Notes under the pieces: generated by a model | Seen by the model: only the letters and a program-made list of their open reading frames with translations | What the model was told of the DNA's origin: nothing | The model's database searches: none | Part shown: positions 45,937 to 53,743 of the stretch, piece by piece | Layout of the letters: the number at the start of each line of letters is the position of its first letter | Numbering within the stretch: the first letter of the stretch is position 1 | Assembly (NCBI GenBank): GCA_001464385.1 | Contig: LNFB01000279.1 | Location: forward strand, 1-61,618 | DNA: 61,618 bases | Direction of reading: 5' to 3' | DNA from: Deltaproteobacteria bacterium Ga0077550 | GTDB taxonomy: Bacteria; Myxococcota_A; Polyangia; Nannocystales; Nannocystaceae | Program-made: the position numbers and the translations under genes

Positions 45937-47733
45937 ATGCACCTCGAGCAGCGCGAGCACTGGGTCTTGCTCGCGCTGTTCCTGGTCTCGCTCACCGGCG
46001 CCCTGGTGTTCTGGACCGACGGACCGCCGTGGGCGTGGTGGGCCGGCCGTGCCGGCGTCGGCACCTTCTTCGGCCTCGTCGCATGGTGGGCGGTCACCGG
46101 CTTCTCCGGCTACGAGCACCGCACGGGCCTGCGGATCGTTCGACGCCCGGGTGCGCCGCGCAAGTCGCTGGCGCGGGCGCTGCTCGCCCTCACCGGCGTC
46201 ATCGTCGGTCTCGCGTGCATGTACTACGGGCTGCGCAGCGCGCCGGTCGTCATCGCCACGGCGCTGTGCGCCGCCGCAGCCCTCGTGCTGCTGGTGTTCC
46301 GCCGCTTCGCCGTGTTCGCGAGCCTGTCGATCGTCGGCATCGCGATCGGCGTCGCGGCGCTCATCGTCGTGCAGTCGGTCGCGACCGGCTTCCAGCACGA
46401 GTTCGAGCGGCGGGTGCTCGGCGTCTACGCGCACATCAACGTCACCCGTGCCTTCGGCATCCAGGAGTACCGCCGCTTCGAGGCCTACCTGCGCACGGTC
46501 GACGGCGTCGTCGGGGCGAGCCCGTTCGTCTACTACGCGATGGCCCTCGCGCCGCAGTCGTCCGCGTCCGACGACCGCGAGCTCCGCCGGGCGAGCGTGC
46601 TGGTGAAGGGGATCGAGCCGTCGACCGCCTCCGAGGTCATCGATCTCGACGCGCACCTCGACGCGGGCGGTGGACCCGACGTGGAGATCTCGGCGCTCAC
46701 CAGCGACATCGAGCTGCAGCCGATGCCCGACCGGCCCGACGGCAAGCTGCCCGAGGTCATCGCACGAACCCCGGATCCGCGCGGCGAGGGCTGGTACGGT
46801 CCGGCGCTCGCGCGGTGGCGATCGCTGCCCGACACCGTCGAGTACGGTCACGGCCGCAAGACCGACTGGGACGGCGACGACGGCGACCCGTGGCCCGACG
46901 ACGATCCCCAGGCCGCGCGCGCGGCGGTCTCGGACGAGGTCCTGCCGACGATGTTCGTCGGCGTGACGCTGGCCCGCGAGCTCGAGCTCGAGCTCGACGA
47001 TGTGGTCACGCTCGTCGATCCCGGCGCGGGCTTCGACCACACCGAGGTCCCCGAGTACCGCCGCTATCGGATCGCCGGCATCTTCCGCGCCGGCTTCCAG
47101 GAGTACGACAGCCGCCTGGTCTACGTGCACATCCACGAGCTGCAGTGGTTCAAGTACCGGGGCAAGGACATCGTCTCGGGCGTCGATCTGCGGCTGGCCG
47201 ATCCGTACGACGCGCCGCGGGTCGAGGCCGTGCTGCGCGGGACCATCGGCGACGACGAGTACTCGATCCTCGAGTGGCAGAAGCTCAACGCCAACCTCTT
47301 CCAGTCGATCCGCACGCAGAAGACGATCCTCACCATCATCTTGAGCCTGGTCAGCGCGGTGGCTGGCTTCAACGTGCTCGCGGCGCTGTGGACGATGGTC
47401 GTGCGGCGCACCGCCGAGATCGCGATCCTGATGTCGATGGGCGCGACCGAGTCCGGGGTCGCGCGGATCTTCCAGTTCTCGGGCATGACGCTCGGCGCGG
47501 TGGGATCCATCGCGGGGGTGGCGTTCGGCCTGGTGTTGTGCGCCCTGGTCGAGTTCTACGGCTACACGCTCGACCCCGAGGTCTACTTCATCGAGCGTCT
47601 CCCGGTCGAGCTGAGCGTCGCGCAGATCGGCGCCGTGCTGGCGCTGACGATGGGCATCTCGTTCGTCGCGACCATCCCCCCGGCCCTGCGCGCCGCGAAG
47701 CTGCGCCCGGTCGAGGGCCTGCGCTACGAGTGA
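45937..47733 (+). CDS. LolC/E (MacB/FtsX-type) ABC-transporter permease with an N-terminal membrane extension
   Basis: This 598-residue protein has the LolC/E layout: a long first helix (FAVFASLSIVGIAIGVAALIVVQSVATGF), a periplasmic domain (about 165-460) with an acidic insert (DWDGDDGDPWPDDDPQ), and three C-terminal helices (ILTIILSLVSAVAGFNVLAAL, MTLGAVGSIAGVAFGLVLCALV, IGAVLALTMGISFVATIPPALRAAKLRPVEGLRYE). Four extra hydrophobic segments precede the canonical first helix. Such proteins release lipoproteins from the inner membrane together with an ATPase. No ATPase is encoded near. ATG 45937 is chosen; TTG 45889 would add 16 residues. Confidence 0.85.
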   Translation: MHLEQREHWVLLALFLVSLTGALVFWTDGPPWAWWAGRAGVGTFFGLVAWWAVTGFSGYEHRTGLRIVRRPGAPRKSLARALLALTGVIVGLACMYYGLRSAPVVIATALCAAAALVLLVFRRFAVFASLSIVGIAIGVAALIVVQSVATGFQHEFERRVLGVYAHINVTRAFGIQEYRRFEAYLRTVDGVVGASPFVYYAMALAPQSSASDDRELRRASVLVKGIEPSTASEVIDLDAHLDAGGGPDVEISALTSDIELQPMPDRPDGKLPEVIARTPDPRGEGWYGPALARWRSLPDTVEYGHGRKTDWDGDDGDPWPDDDPQAARAAVSDEVLPTMFVGVTLARELELELDDVVTLVDPGAGFDHTEVPEYRRYRIAGIFRAGFQEYDSRLVYVHIHELQWFKYRGKDIVSGVDLRLADPYDAPRVEAVLRGTIGDDEYSILEWQKLNANLFQSIRTQKTILTIILSLVSAVAGFNVLAALWTMVVRRTAEIAILMSMGATESGVARIFQFSGMTLGAVGSIAGVAFGLVLCALVEFYGYTLDPEVYFIERLPVELSVAQIGAVLALTMGISFVATIPPALRAAKLRPVEGLRYE

Positions 47734-47736
47734 GCG

Positions 47737-49302
47737 ATGACGGAGCGGATCGACCGGCCCGTGCAGCGCGGATTGTCCTGGCCGCTGCTGACGATGGTCG
47801 CGCTGCGCCTCGCGCTGCGCGAGCGGCCGGCCTCGGTACGGGTGCGACGCACCGGGTGGCTCGCGCTCGCGCTGACACTCGCGTGCGCCGGGCTGTTGCT
47901 GGGCGGGGTCTCGCAGCTGTGGCTCGTCGTCGTGCTCGCGGGGGCGAGCATGCTGCTGCTGACGACGCTGGCACTGCGGCTGTTCCCCGCGGCGATGGCG
48001 GTGTCGGTCATCGGCATCGCCCTGTCGTGCGCGAGCCTGATGACGGCGCTCGCGGTCACCAGCGGCTTCCTCGACGAGGTCTCGGTCACGGTCGCCCGAT
48101 TCAACGGCCACCTGCTCGTCACCAAGTACGGCCTCGACTTCACCGAGTACGAGGCCCTGGGCGCGGACATCTCCGACGATCCGCGGGTGGCCGCGGCGTC
48201 ACCGTTCGCCTACTCGATGGTGGTCGTGGTCCGTGACGACGCCGGCGCGGCGAGCCAGGCGGCCGCGATCCCCGAGGCCGCGCCCGCGGGCGATCCCGAC
48301 GCCGCCTGGGACGTCGTGATGGACGCCGACGCGCGCCTGCCTGCGGCCACGTCGGCCCGCGGCGACACGCCCCAGCCGGCGGCCGAGCGACCGGCGATCG
48401 TCATGGGCAAGGGCATCGATCCGGAACAGGCGCAGCACTTCTCGGCGCTGGCGCAGGCGTTCGGTCGCGGTGACCTGTCGGGGCTGCGACCGGCCGACTC
48501 TCGGGCGCTGCCGGGCGTGGTGCTCGGCCACAGCTTGCGGCGCAGCCTAGGCGTCGAGCTCGGTGATCGCGTGCGCGTGGTCGTGCCCGCGGAGCTCGAT
48601 GGTCGCACCGAGGCGACCACGGCGATGCCACGCCACGCGACGTTCGAGGTGCTCGACGAGCTCCGGACCGGGATCGTCGAGCTCGATCGCAACCTCGTGC
48701 TGATGCACCTGTCGGCCGCGCAGGCGCTGTTCTTCAAGTCGGCCCGCGTCACCGGCATCGAGTTCGAGCTCCACGATCCCGGGACGGCGGAGGTGGTCGC
48801 CGACGCGCTCGCGATGCGCCTGCCGGGCCTGTACCGCGTCAGCACTTGGTACGAGGCGAACGCCGAGATGCTGCAGACGCTCGCGCAGATCCGCGTGGTC
48901 GTCTCGGTGATCCTCGGGCTGATGGGCGTGGTCGGGGCGTCGTCCCTGGTCGCGAGCCTGCTGCTGATCGTGCGGCGCAAGCACCACGACATCGGGGTGT
49001 TGCTCGCGGTGGGTGCCGACCACGGGACGATGTTCTGGGTCTTCGAGGGCGTGGGCCTGTTCGCGGGGCTCGTCGGCGTGCTGCTCGGCACGGGGCTCGG
49101 CGCGCTGTACTGCGCCGTGATCTCCGCCTACCGCTTCCCGCTGCAGAGCGACGTCTACCCGATCGATCACCTGCCGGCCCACGTCGCGCTCGCCGACGCG
49201 ATCATCCCCGGCACCGTCGCGCTGGTGTTGTGCGCGGTCGCCAGCGGCCCGGTCGCGCTGATGGCCGCCCGGGTCCGGATTCTCTCGGCGCTCTCGCGGT
49301 AG
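47737..49302 (+). CDS. LolC/E-like permease, second subunit
   Basis: This 521-residue permease starts three bases after the first permease's stop. It has two extra hydrophobic stretches (GWLALALTLACAGLLLGG, LWLVVVLAGASMLLLTTLAL) and the usual first helix (FPAAMAVSVIGIALSCASLMTALAVTSGF), a periplasmic domain, and three C-terminal helices (VVVSVILGLMGVVGASSLVASLLLIVRRKHHDIGVLLAVGA, VGLFAGLVGVLLGTGLGALY, IIPGTVALVLCAVASGPVAL). The RRKHHDIGVLLAVGA loop is the FtsX coupling-helix pattern. It probably forms a heterodimer with the first, like LolCE. Substrate could be lipoproteins. Confidence 0.85.
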   Translation: MTERIDRPVQRGLSWPLLTMVALRLALRERPASVRVRRTGWLALALTLACAGLLLGGVSQLWLVVVLAGASMLLLTTLALRLFPAAMAVSVIGIALSCASLMTALAVTSGFLDEVSVTVARFNGHLLVTKYGLDFTEYEALGADISDDPRVAAASPFAYSMVVVVRDDAGAASQAAAIPEAAPAGDPDAAWDVVMDADARLPAATSARGDTPQPAAERPAIVMGKGIDPEQAQHFSALAQAFGRGDLSGLRPADSRALPGVVLGHSLRRSLGVELGDRVRVVVPAELDGRTEATTAMPRHATFEVLDELRTGIVELDRNLVLMHLSAAQALFFKSARVTGIEFELHDPGTAEVVADALAMRLPGLYRVSTWYEANAEMLQTLAQIRVVVSVILGLMGVVGASSLVASLLLIVRRKHHDIGVLLAVGADHGTMFWVFEGVGLFAGLVGVLLGTGLGALYCAVISAYRFPLQSDVYPIDHLPAHVALADAIIPGTVALVLCAVASGPVALMAARVRILSALSR

Positions 49303-49316
49303 TCCCGATCGAGTGC

Positions 49317-50126
49317 TCAGCCTGGCTGGGCAGGCGCCGCGGCCTCGCCGGCGTCCTTGGCGTTCGACGCGGCCTGCAGATCGACGATCTTCTTCTTCGC
49401 GACGCTCTCGGAGTACGGCGAGCAGCAGTCCATGCGCACGTACGTCGACCACTCGTTCAGCGCGTGGTCGATGTCACCCTTGGCCTCGTAGACCTGCGCG
49501 GCGCCGGCGTGCGCCATCTTGTCCGAGGCCCACGACGACAGCGCCTTCATGTACGTCTTCAGCGCGTCGTCGTGGCGGTTCTGCGCCGCGAGGACATCGC
49601 CGAGCTCGGTGTAGACGAACTGCGCCATCGGATCGAGCTCGGCGACCTGACGCAGGACCTTCTCGGCCTCGTCGTACTTCTTCGCCAGCTTGAGCTGCAC
49701 GCCGTAGGGCAGGCCGTACTCGCTCTTGTCGGGCGCGAGCTCGAAGGCCTTCGCGAAGGCGGCCGCGGCCTCGGCGTGCTGCTCCTTGCGGGCGAGGATC
49801 TCGCCGCGCAGGCCGTGGACGGCCGGATCGTCGCCCTTGGCCGCGATCGACTTGTCGACCAGCGGCAGCGCCTCGTCGGGCTTGCCGTCGGCGAACCGGA
49901 TCCTGGCCAGGCCCGCGAGCGCCTCGGGTTGATCGGCGTGGGCCTGGAGGATCTGGTTGTAGAGCTTCTCGGCGTCCTTGTGCTTGTGGTTGCGCGTCCA
50001 TGCGGCCGCGGACTTGAGGTCGGCGGTCAGCTTGGCCTGCGCCTCCGCAGGATCGACCTTGGGAGCGTCGTCGCACCCGGCGGGCAGGAGGGACGCGAGC
50101 ATCGACGCGAGCAGGAGGGCGCGCAT
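49317..50126 (-). CDS. TPR lipoprotein
   Basis: This 269-residue protein has a signal ending SLLPAGC (Cys18) followed by two Asp residues. At least five TPR units follow: AWTRNHKHKDAEKLYNQILQAHADQPEALAGLARIRFADGKPDEALPL, AVHGLRGEILARKEQHAEAAAAFAKAFEL, FVYTELGDVLAAQNRHDDALKTYMKAL. A double Cys (MDCCSPYS) lies near the end. Asp after the lipid cysteine suggests inner-membrane retention. It converges on the second permease with 14 bases between stops. Confidence 0.75.
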   Translation of the reverse strand: MRALLLASMLASLLPAGCDDAPKVDPAEAQAKLTADLKSAAAWTRNHKHKDAEKLYNQILQAHADQPEALAGLARIRFADGKPDEALPLVDKSIAAKGDDPAVHGLRGEILARKEQHAEAAAAFAKAFELAPDKSEYGLPYGVQLKLAKKYDEAEKVLRQVAELDPMAQFVYTELGDVLAAQNRHDDALKTYMKALSSWASDKMAHAGAAQVYEAKGDIDHALNEWSTYVRMDCCSPYSESVAKKKIVDLQAASNAKDAGEAAAPAQPG

Positions 50127-50209
50127 GGGGGCATAGCGTGCATGGACGGGGCGCGCGGGGCAAGGGGCCGGTGGCTCGCGAAACCCCGGCCCCTGTGGCG
50201 GGCCGGTGC

Positions 50210-50215
50210 TAGGCT
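50210..50215 (+). promoter_or_regulatory. TAGGCT -10-like element before the AttH/CrtC-like gene
   Basis: TAGGCT ends nine bases before the GTG at 50225, with no Shine-Dalgarno between. It fits the short-leader pattern. Confidence 0.35.
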
Positions 50216-50224
50216 TGCCCCCGC

Positions 50225-51289
50225 GTGAGCGAGCGAGCGCGCGGCGCGAACCCGAGTGGCCTGCGGACGCAGGTCAAGGCGGCGCTCGCCCGGTGGGTGC
50301 TGCACAAGCGCCGCGAGCTGCTGGGGAGCGAGGAGGCCGGTCACCGTCCGGCTGCCCACGACGAGGCGACCCACGCGTGGGATGGCCGCCGTCGCTTCGC
50401 GGAGGACTACGTGTTCGCGGCGGCGCAGCCCGATCTCGGCGTGCTCGTCCGGCTCGAGTGGCTGCCGGGGCGCGCCGCGCATCGCGTGTGGCTGGTGGTC
50501 CTGCGCGACGATGTCGCGTGGTGGATCCCACCCGACGAGACCATCGTGGCGCAGTCGGTCGCGGATCGGTGGCATGTCGCCGGGCTCACGCTCGACTGCG
50601 TGCAGCCGCTCTCGCGGTGGACCGTTCGATACGCCGGCAAGCTCCACCCCGCCGAAGGGATCGAGGATCGTCGTCCGCGGCGCTGCGAGATCCAGCTCGA
50701 GTTCACCGCCGATGCGGCGCCGTTCGTCCCCGGCGTCGACGACGATCCGGATCTCGTCGCGCGGCGGCTCGGGGAGGCCCACTGGGATCCCGAGCTCGTG
50801 CGCGCGGTCCGACGCGCGACCCAGCGCGGCTACGTGCAGGTCGGCCGACTGCGCGGCACGGCGGTGATCGGCGACGACGTGATCCCGATCGATGCTCGCA
50901 GCGTCCGCCAGCACCACTGGGGCGTGCGCGACTGGGGCGCGCCGACCGGCGCGGTGCAGAGCCTCCTGGTCGACGGCGACGAGCTCGCGTGGGTGCAGCG
51001 CGCCGAGTTCCCGGCGCTCACGCTGGAGGGCGGCTTCGTCGCCGAGGGCGGGCGTTGGCAAGCGATCCGCGGGATCGGTCGCGCCGAGCGCCAGCGCGAC
51101 GGCTGCCGCCTCGAGCTCGAGACGGACGCGGGGGTCCGGCAGTGGTCGACGCAGGTGCTGCGGGCCGCGACGATGCGCGTCGACGGCCGCGGCTCGTTCG
51201 ACCTCGCGCTCGTCTCCGGTCCGACCGGCGTCTGCGGCCTGTGGGCGACCCAGTGGCGGACCCTACCGCCGGTGCCCGCGGTGCGCTGA
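50225..51289 (+). CDS. AttH/CrtC-like (lipocalin-type double barrel) protein of unknown function
   Basis: This 354-residue soluble protein has the IDARSVRQHHWGVRDWGAP segment that resembles the H.WG.RDW motif of AttH/hydroxyneurosporene-synthase (CrtC)-like double-barrel proteins. Beta-rich stretches on both sides fit (VLVRLEWLPGRAAHRVWLVVL, WTVRYAGKLHPAEGIED, CEIQLEFTADA, FPALTLEGGFVAEGGRWQAI). Members bind or change hydrophobic small molecules, but the exact substrate is unknown. It has no signal peptide. It is followed 41 bases later by a rhodanese-VOC pair. Confidence 0.55.
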   Translation: MSERARGANPSGLRTQVKAALARWVLHKRRELLGSEEAGHRPAAHDEATHAWDGRRRFAEDYVFAAAQPDLGVLVRLEWLPGRAAHRVWLVVLRDDVAWWIPPDETIVAQSVADRWHVAGLTLDCVQPLSRWTVRYAGKLHPAEGIEDRRPRRCEIQLEFTADAAPFVPGVDDDPDLVARRLGEAHWDPELVRAVRRATQRGYVQVGRLRGTAVIGDDVIPIDARSVRQHHWGVRDWGAPTGAVQSLLVDGDELAWVQRAEFPALTLEGGFVAEGGRWQAIRGIGRAERQRDGCRLELETDAGVRQWSTQVLRAATMRVDGRGSFDLALVSGPTGVCGLWATQWRTLPPVPAVR

Positions 51290-51316
51290 GCGGCTCGACC
51301 CGCTGCGGGCCGGTGG

Positions 51317-51322
51317 TATGTT
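51317..51322 (+). promoter_or_regulatory. TATGTT -10-like element before the rhodanese gene
   Basis: TATGTT ends eight bases before the ATG at 51331. There is no Shine-Dalgarno in the gap. Function is inferred. Confidence 0.35.
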
Positions 51323-51330
51323 CCGCGCGC

Positions 51331-51735
51331 ATGCCCGCGCGAATCATCAGCAGCACCGAGGCCATCGCACTGCTCGACACCGACGCCGTCTTCCTCGACG
51401 TGCGCTCCGTGCCGGAGTTCGAGGCGGGGCACGCCCCGGGCGCCTACAACATCCCGCTGCTCGAGAGCCGGGGTGGTGGGTTGGTGCCCAACGCGAAGTT
51501 CGCCGACGAGGTCGCCGCCGCGTTGCCACGCGATCGGACCATCGTCGTCGCGTGCAAGGCCGGCGGTCGATCGGCGAAGGCGGCAGCCGTCCTCGTGCAG
51601 CTCGGGTTCGAGCGGGTGCTCGATCACGGCGGTGGGTGGAGCGGCAACGCCACCGACGTCGGTTGGGCGCGCAGCGGTGGTCCGCAGACGACCGCGGACG
51701 CCGAGGGGCGCAGCCACCGGGAGCTCGTGCGATGA
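51331..51735 (+). CDS. single-domain rhodanese-like sulfurtransferase
   Basis: This 134-residue cytoplasmic protein has the rhodanese fold. It has the ISSTEAIALLDTDAVFLDVRSVPEFEAGHAPGAYNIPL start, and the active-site loop CKAGGRSAKAA with its Cys that carries persulfide. The G/R-rich loop suggests sulfane sulfur transfer. It is coupled to the next gene by an ATGA overlap. Confidence 0.9.
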   Translation: MPARIISSTEAIALLDTDAVFLDVRSVPEFEAGHAPGAYNIPLLESRGGGLVPNAKFADEVAAALPRDRTIVVACKAGGRSAKAAAVLVQLGFERVLDHGGGWSGNATDVGWARSGGPQTTADAEGRSHRELVR

Positions 51736-52145
51736 GCCGCCCACCGCTCGTCGGCCTGCGGCACCTCGCGCTGTGGATCCCCGCGGCGCACTTCGATGCG
51801 ACCGTGGGCTTCTACCGCGAGGTCGTCGGCATGGCGCTGCAGTGGCAGCCCGACCCGGACAACGTGTACCTCAGCTCCGGCACCGACAACCTCGCGCTCC
51901 ACCGCGTCCCCGCGGCGCGGTCGATCGAGCAGGCCACGTCGCCGCTCGATCACCTCGGATTCTTCGTGCCCACGCCGGCCGACGTCGCCACCTGGGAGGC
52001 GTGGGTCGAGGAAGGCGGGGCGCCGTTGGGCGCCCGCATCGAGCAGCGGGTCAAGACCCACCGCGACGGTGCGACGTCGTTCTACGCCCGCGATCCGGCG
52101 GGTCACCTCGTGCAGTTCCTCCACGTGCCAGCGTCGACCGGTTGA
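51732..52145 (+). CDS. VOC-superfamily (glyoxalase/dioxygenase-fold) protein
   Basis: This 137-residue protein has two beta-alpha-beta modules: GLRHLALWIPAAHFDATVGFYREVVGMALQW and PLDHLGFFVPTPADVATWEAWVEEGG, with SFYARDPAGHLVQFLHV at the end. His residues at the first strand of each module fit metal ligands, but the last expected Glu is Gln (LVQF), so catalysis by the usual metal site is uncertain. It is coupled by ATGA to the rhodanese. Substrate is unknown. Confidence 0.85.
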   Translation: MSRPPLVGLRHLALWIPAAHFDATVGFYREVVGMALQWQPDPDNVYLSSGTDNLALHRVPAARSIEQATSPLDHLGFFVPTPADVATWEAWVEEGGAPLGARIEQRVKTHRDGATSFYARDPAGHLVQFLHVPASTG

Positions 52146-52148
52146 GGG

Positions 52149-52544
52149 TCAGCGCGCGTCGAGCCAGCGCTTCGCCGTCCGCTCGTCGGCGAAGCAGGCG
52201 ACGCGCACCCCGCGGTCGGGGTCGAGCTTCTCGGCGACGGCGCGCGCCGCGGTTCGCAGCACCCCGGAGGAGGCCAGGAACGCGACGCGGCGGACACCGC
52301 AGTCCCGCACGCCCTCGAGGAGCTCGGCGGCGATCGCGGCGAAGCCCGACTCGTAGCCGGCGACGTCGCGGAGATCGACCAACACTCCCGCGGGGGCGGT
52401 CTGTCCGTCTCGCCAGTGATCGAGCGTCGCGCCGATCATGTCGCGCGTCACGATCCCGCCGCCCAACACCCGCACCGACGCGTCGACGATGTCGCATGCG
52501 ACGCGCATCGCCGAGGGGGTCTGGGTGTAGTGCCGCGTGTCCAT
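52149..52544 (-). CDS. STAS-like/SpoIIAA-like protein
   Basis: This 131-residue soluble protein has alternating strands and helices: MRVACDIVDASVRVLGGGIVTRDMI, AGVLVDLRDVAGYESGFAAIAAELLEGV, VRRVAFLASSGVLRTAARAVAEK, and VRVACFADERTAKRWLDA. The VDLRDV strand followed by a helix resembles the STAS-like fold, where a Ser would be phosphorylated; here the position is D/G. It is monocistronic. The family assignment is uncertain. The ATG at 52544 is chosen because the fold starts there. Confidence 0.55.
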   Translation of the reverse strand: MDTRHYTQTPSAMRVACDIVDASVRVLGGGIVTRDMIGATLDHWRDGQTAPAGVLVDLRDVAGYESGFAAIAAELLEGVRDCGVRRVAFLASSGVLRTAARAVAEKLDPDRGVRVACFADERTAKRWLDAR

Positions 52545-52636
52545 CCTCGAACGTCCAGACGGACGGGGCCGACGTGCATTGCAGCGCGCTGGGCCGTCCT
52601 CTTCGAGCGTAGTGGCCCATCGCACGATGTGCAAAC

Positions 52637-52698
52637 GCCCGATCTCCCGCGCGAGGATCCGAGCGTGCTCGGAACATCATCGGCGCGGGAGGCCGGGC
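52637..52698 (-). terminator. 62-base nested hairpin after a lipoprotein gene
   Basis: A 16-bp outer stem (52637-52652 with 52683-52698; two mismatches) encloses an inner perfect 7-bp stem (52658-52664 with 52667-52673). It lies 22 bases beyond the stop of the minus-strand lipoprotein gene and could end its transcript. The size and nesting are larger than a typical terminator. Confidence 0.45.
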
Positions 52699-52719
52699 GT
52701 GGAACGACGTTTCGTCGGA

Positions 52720-53547
52720 TCAGCCGCTGCTCGAGTCGCCGGCGCCGCCCGTGGGGTCGCCGCCGGACGTCGGCTCGTTGGTGTCACCGCCGCCCTCGCC
52801 GACGCTCGACTCGCCGGTGCAGGTGACCTCGCCCGCGACCTCGTTGCAGTTGAGCGTGAGCTCGACCTGGCGCCCCGGACCGGGCGGGTCGAACTCGAAC
52901 GTCACCGAGGTGAGCAGACCGTCGTCCTCGTCGAGCAGGCGGACCTGGATGGTGTCGAGATCCTGGCCGTTGATCTCGCGGGTGGGGTCGGGGACGACCG
53001 CGAATCCGGGCGGCTTCACGCAGTCGAAGTCGTGGCTGAGCAGCTGGCTATTGCCGTTGCTCTCGTACGCGATGACCTGGAAGGTCTTGGTGACGACGAA
53101 CTGGCACTCGGCCGGCTCGCCATCCAGCGAGTTGAACCACTTCACGCCAATCGACGCCGGGGTCGCGGAGAGCATCGCGTCGACCTCGCGCGAGCTGCCA
53201 CCCACGACCTCGACGGTGTCGTCGTCCTCGGGGGCGCCGAGGTTGTCCATGACCGTGATGCCCGCGCCGTCGATCGCGGTCACCAGCAGCGGGTAGTTCC
53301 CTGCGTTGATCGAGTCGATGACGATCGGCTGGTCGGGATCGCAGTCCTGCTCCGCGGACTCCGTGCCGTCGCCGACGTTGACGCGGACCCGCTGGATGTC
53401 GAGCCCTTCGCACATGTTGGTGGCGCCGAGGGCGTAGCGGACGCTGATGGCACCGGTGGGGTCGTCACCGCCGCAGGCGAGGCCGAGCAGGGCGATGGCG
53501 GCGAGCGGGAGGCGGAGGCGTGAATTCGGGGCGGTCGTGCAAGTCAT
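52720..53547 (-). CDS. predicted surface lipoprotein of unknown function
   Basis: This 275-residue protein has a signal ending LLGLACGGDD (Cys25). The middle is beta-rich (ISVRYALG, IQRVRVNVGDG, YPLLVTAIDGAGITVMDN, FQVIAYESNGNSQ, IQVRLLDEDDGLLTSVTFEFDPPGPGRQVELTL), with Cys residues that may form disulphides (MCEG, QDCDPDQ, CNEVAGEVTC). The end is a Gly/Ser/Thr-rich tail. Strands of this kind suggest an immunoglobulin-like or beta-sandwich fold. The ATG at 53547 follows the signal rule. It diverges from the endopeptidase gene. Confidence 0.65.
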   Translation of the reverse strand: MTCTTAPNSRLRLPLAAIALLGLACGGDDPTGAISVRYALGATNMCEGLDIQRVRVNVGDGTESAEQDCDPDQPIVIDSINAGNYPLLVTAIDGAGITVMDNLGAPEDDDTVEVVGGSSREVDAMLSATPASIGVKWFNSLDGEPAECQFVVTKTFQVIAYESNGNSQLLSHDFDCVKPPGFAVVPDPTREINGQDLDTIQVRLLDEDDGLLTSVTFEFDPPGPGRQVELTLNCNEVAGEVTCTGESSVGEGGGDTNEPTSGGDPTGGAGDSSSG

Positions 53548-53743
53548 GGGGACTTTCGTGTCGACGTGCCGGCTCGGGCACGTGGCCAGAGGGTTCGACG
53601 TTTGGCGGCGCGGTGCAAGCCCAACCGACAATCCGGACCACCGGTTGGTCGACCTGAGACGCCACGCCCGCGGGGGATGTTCAGCGGTGGATCGCGGCTT
53701 TCTTGCCCGCCGCGGGCGCTTCGTGCCACGTCCCCGTGGGGAG

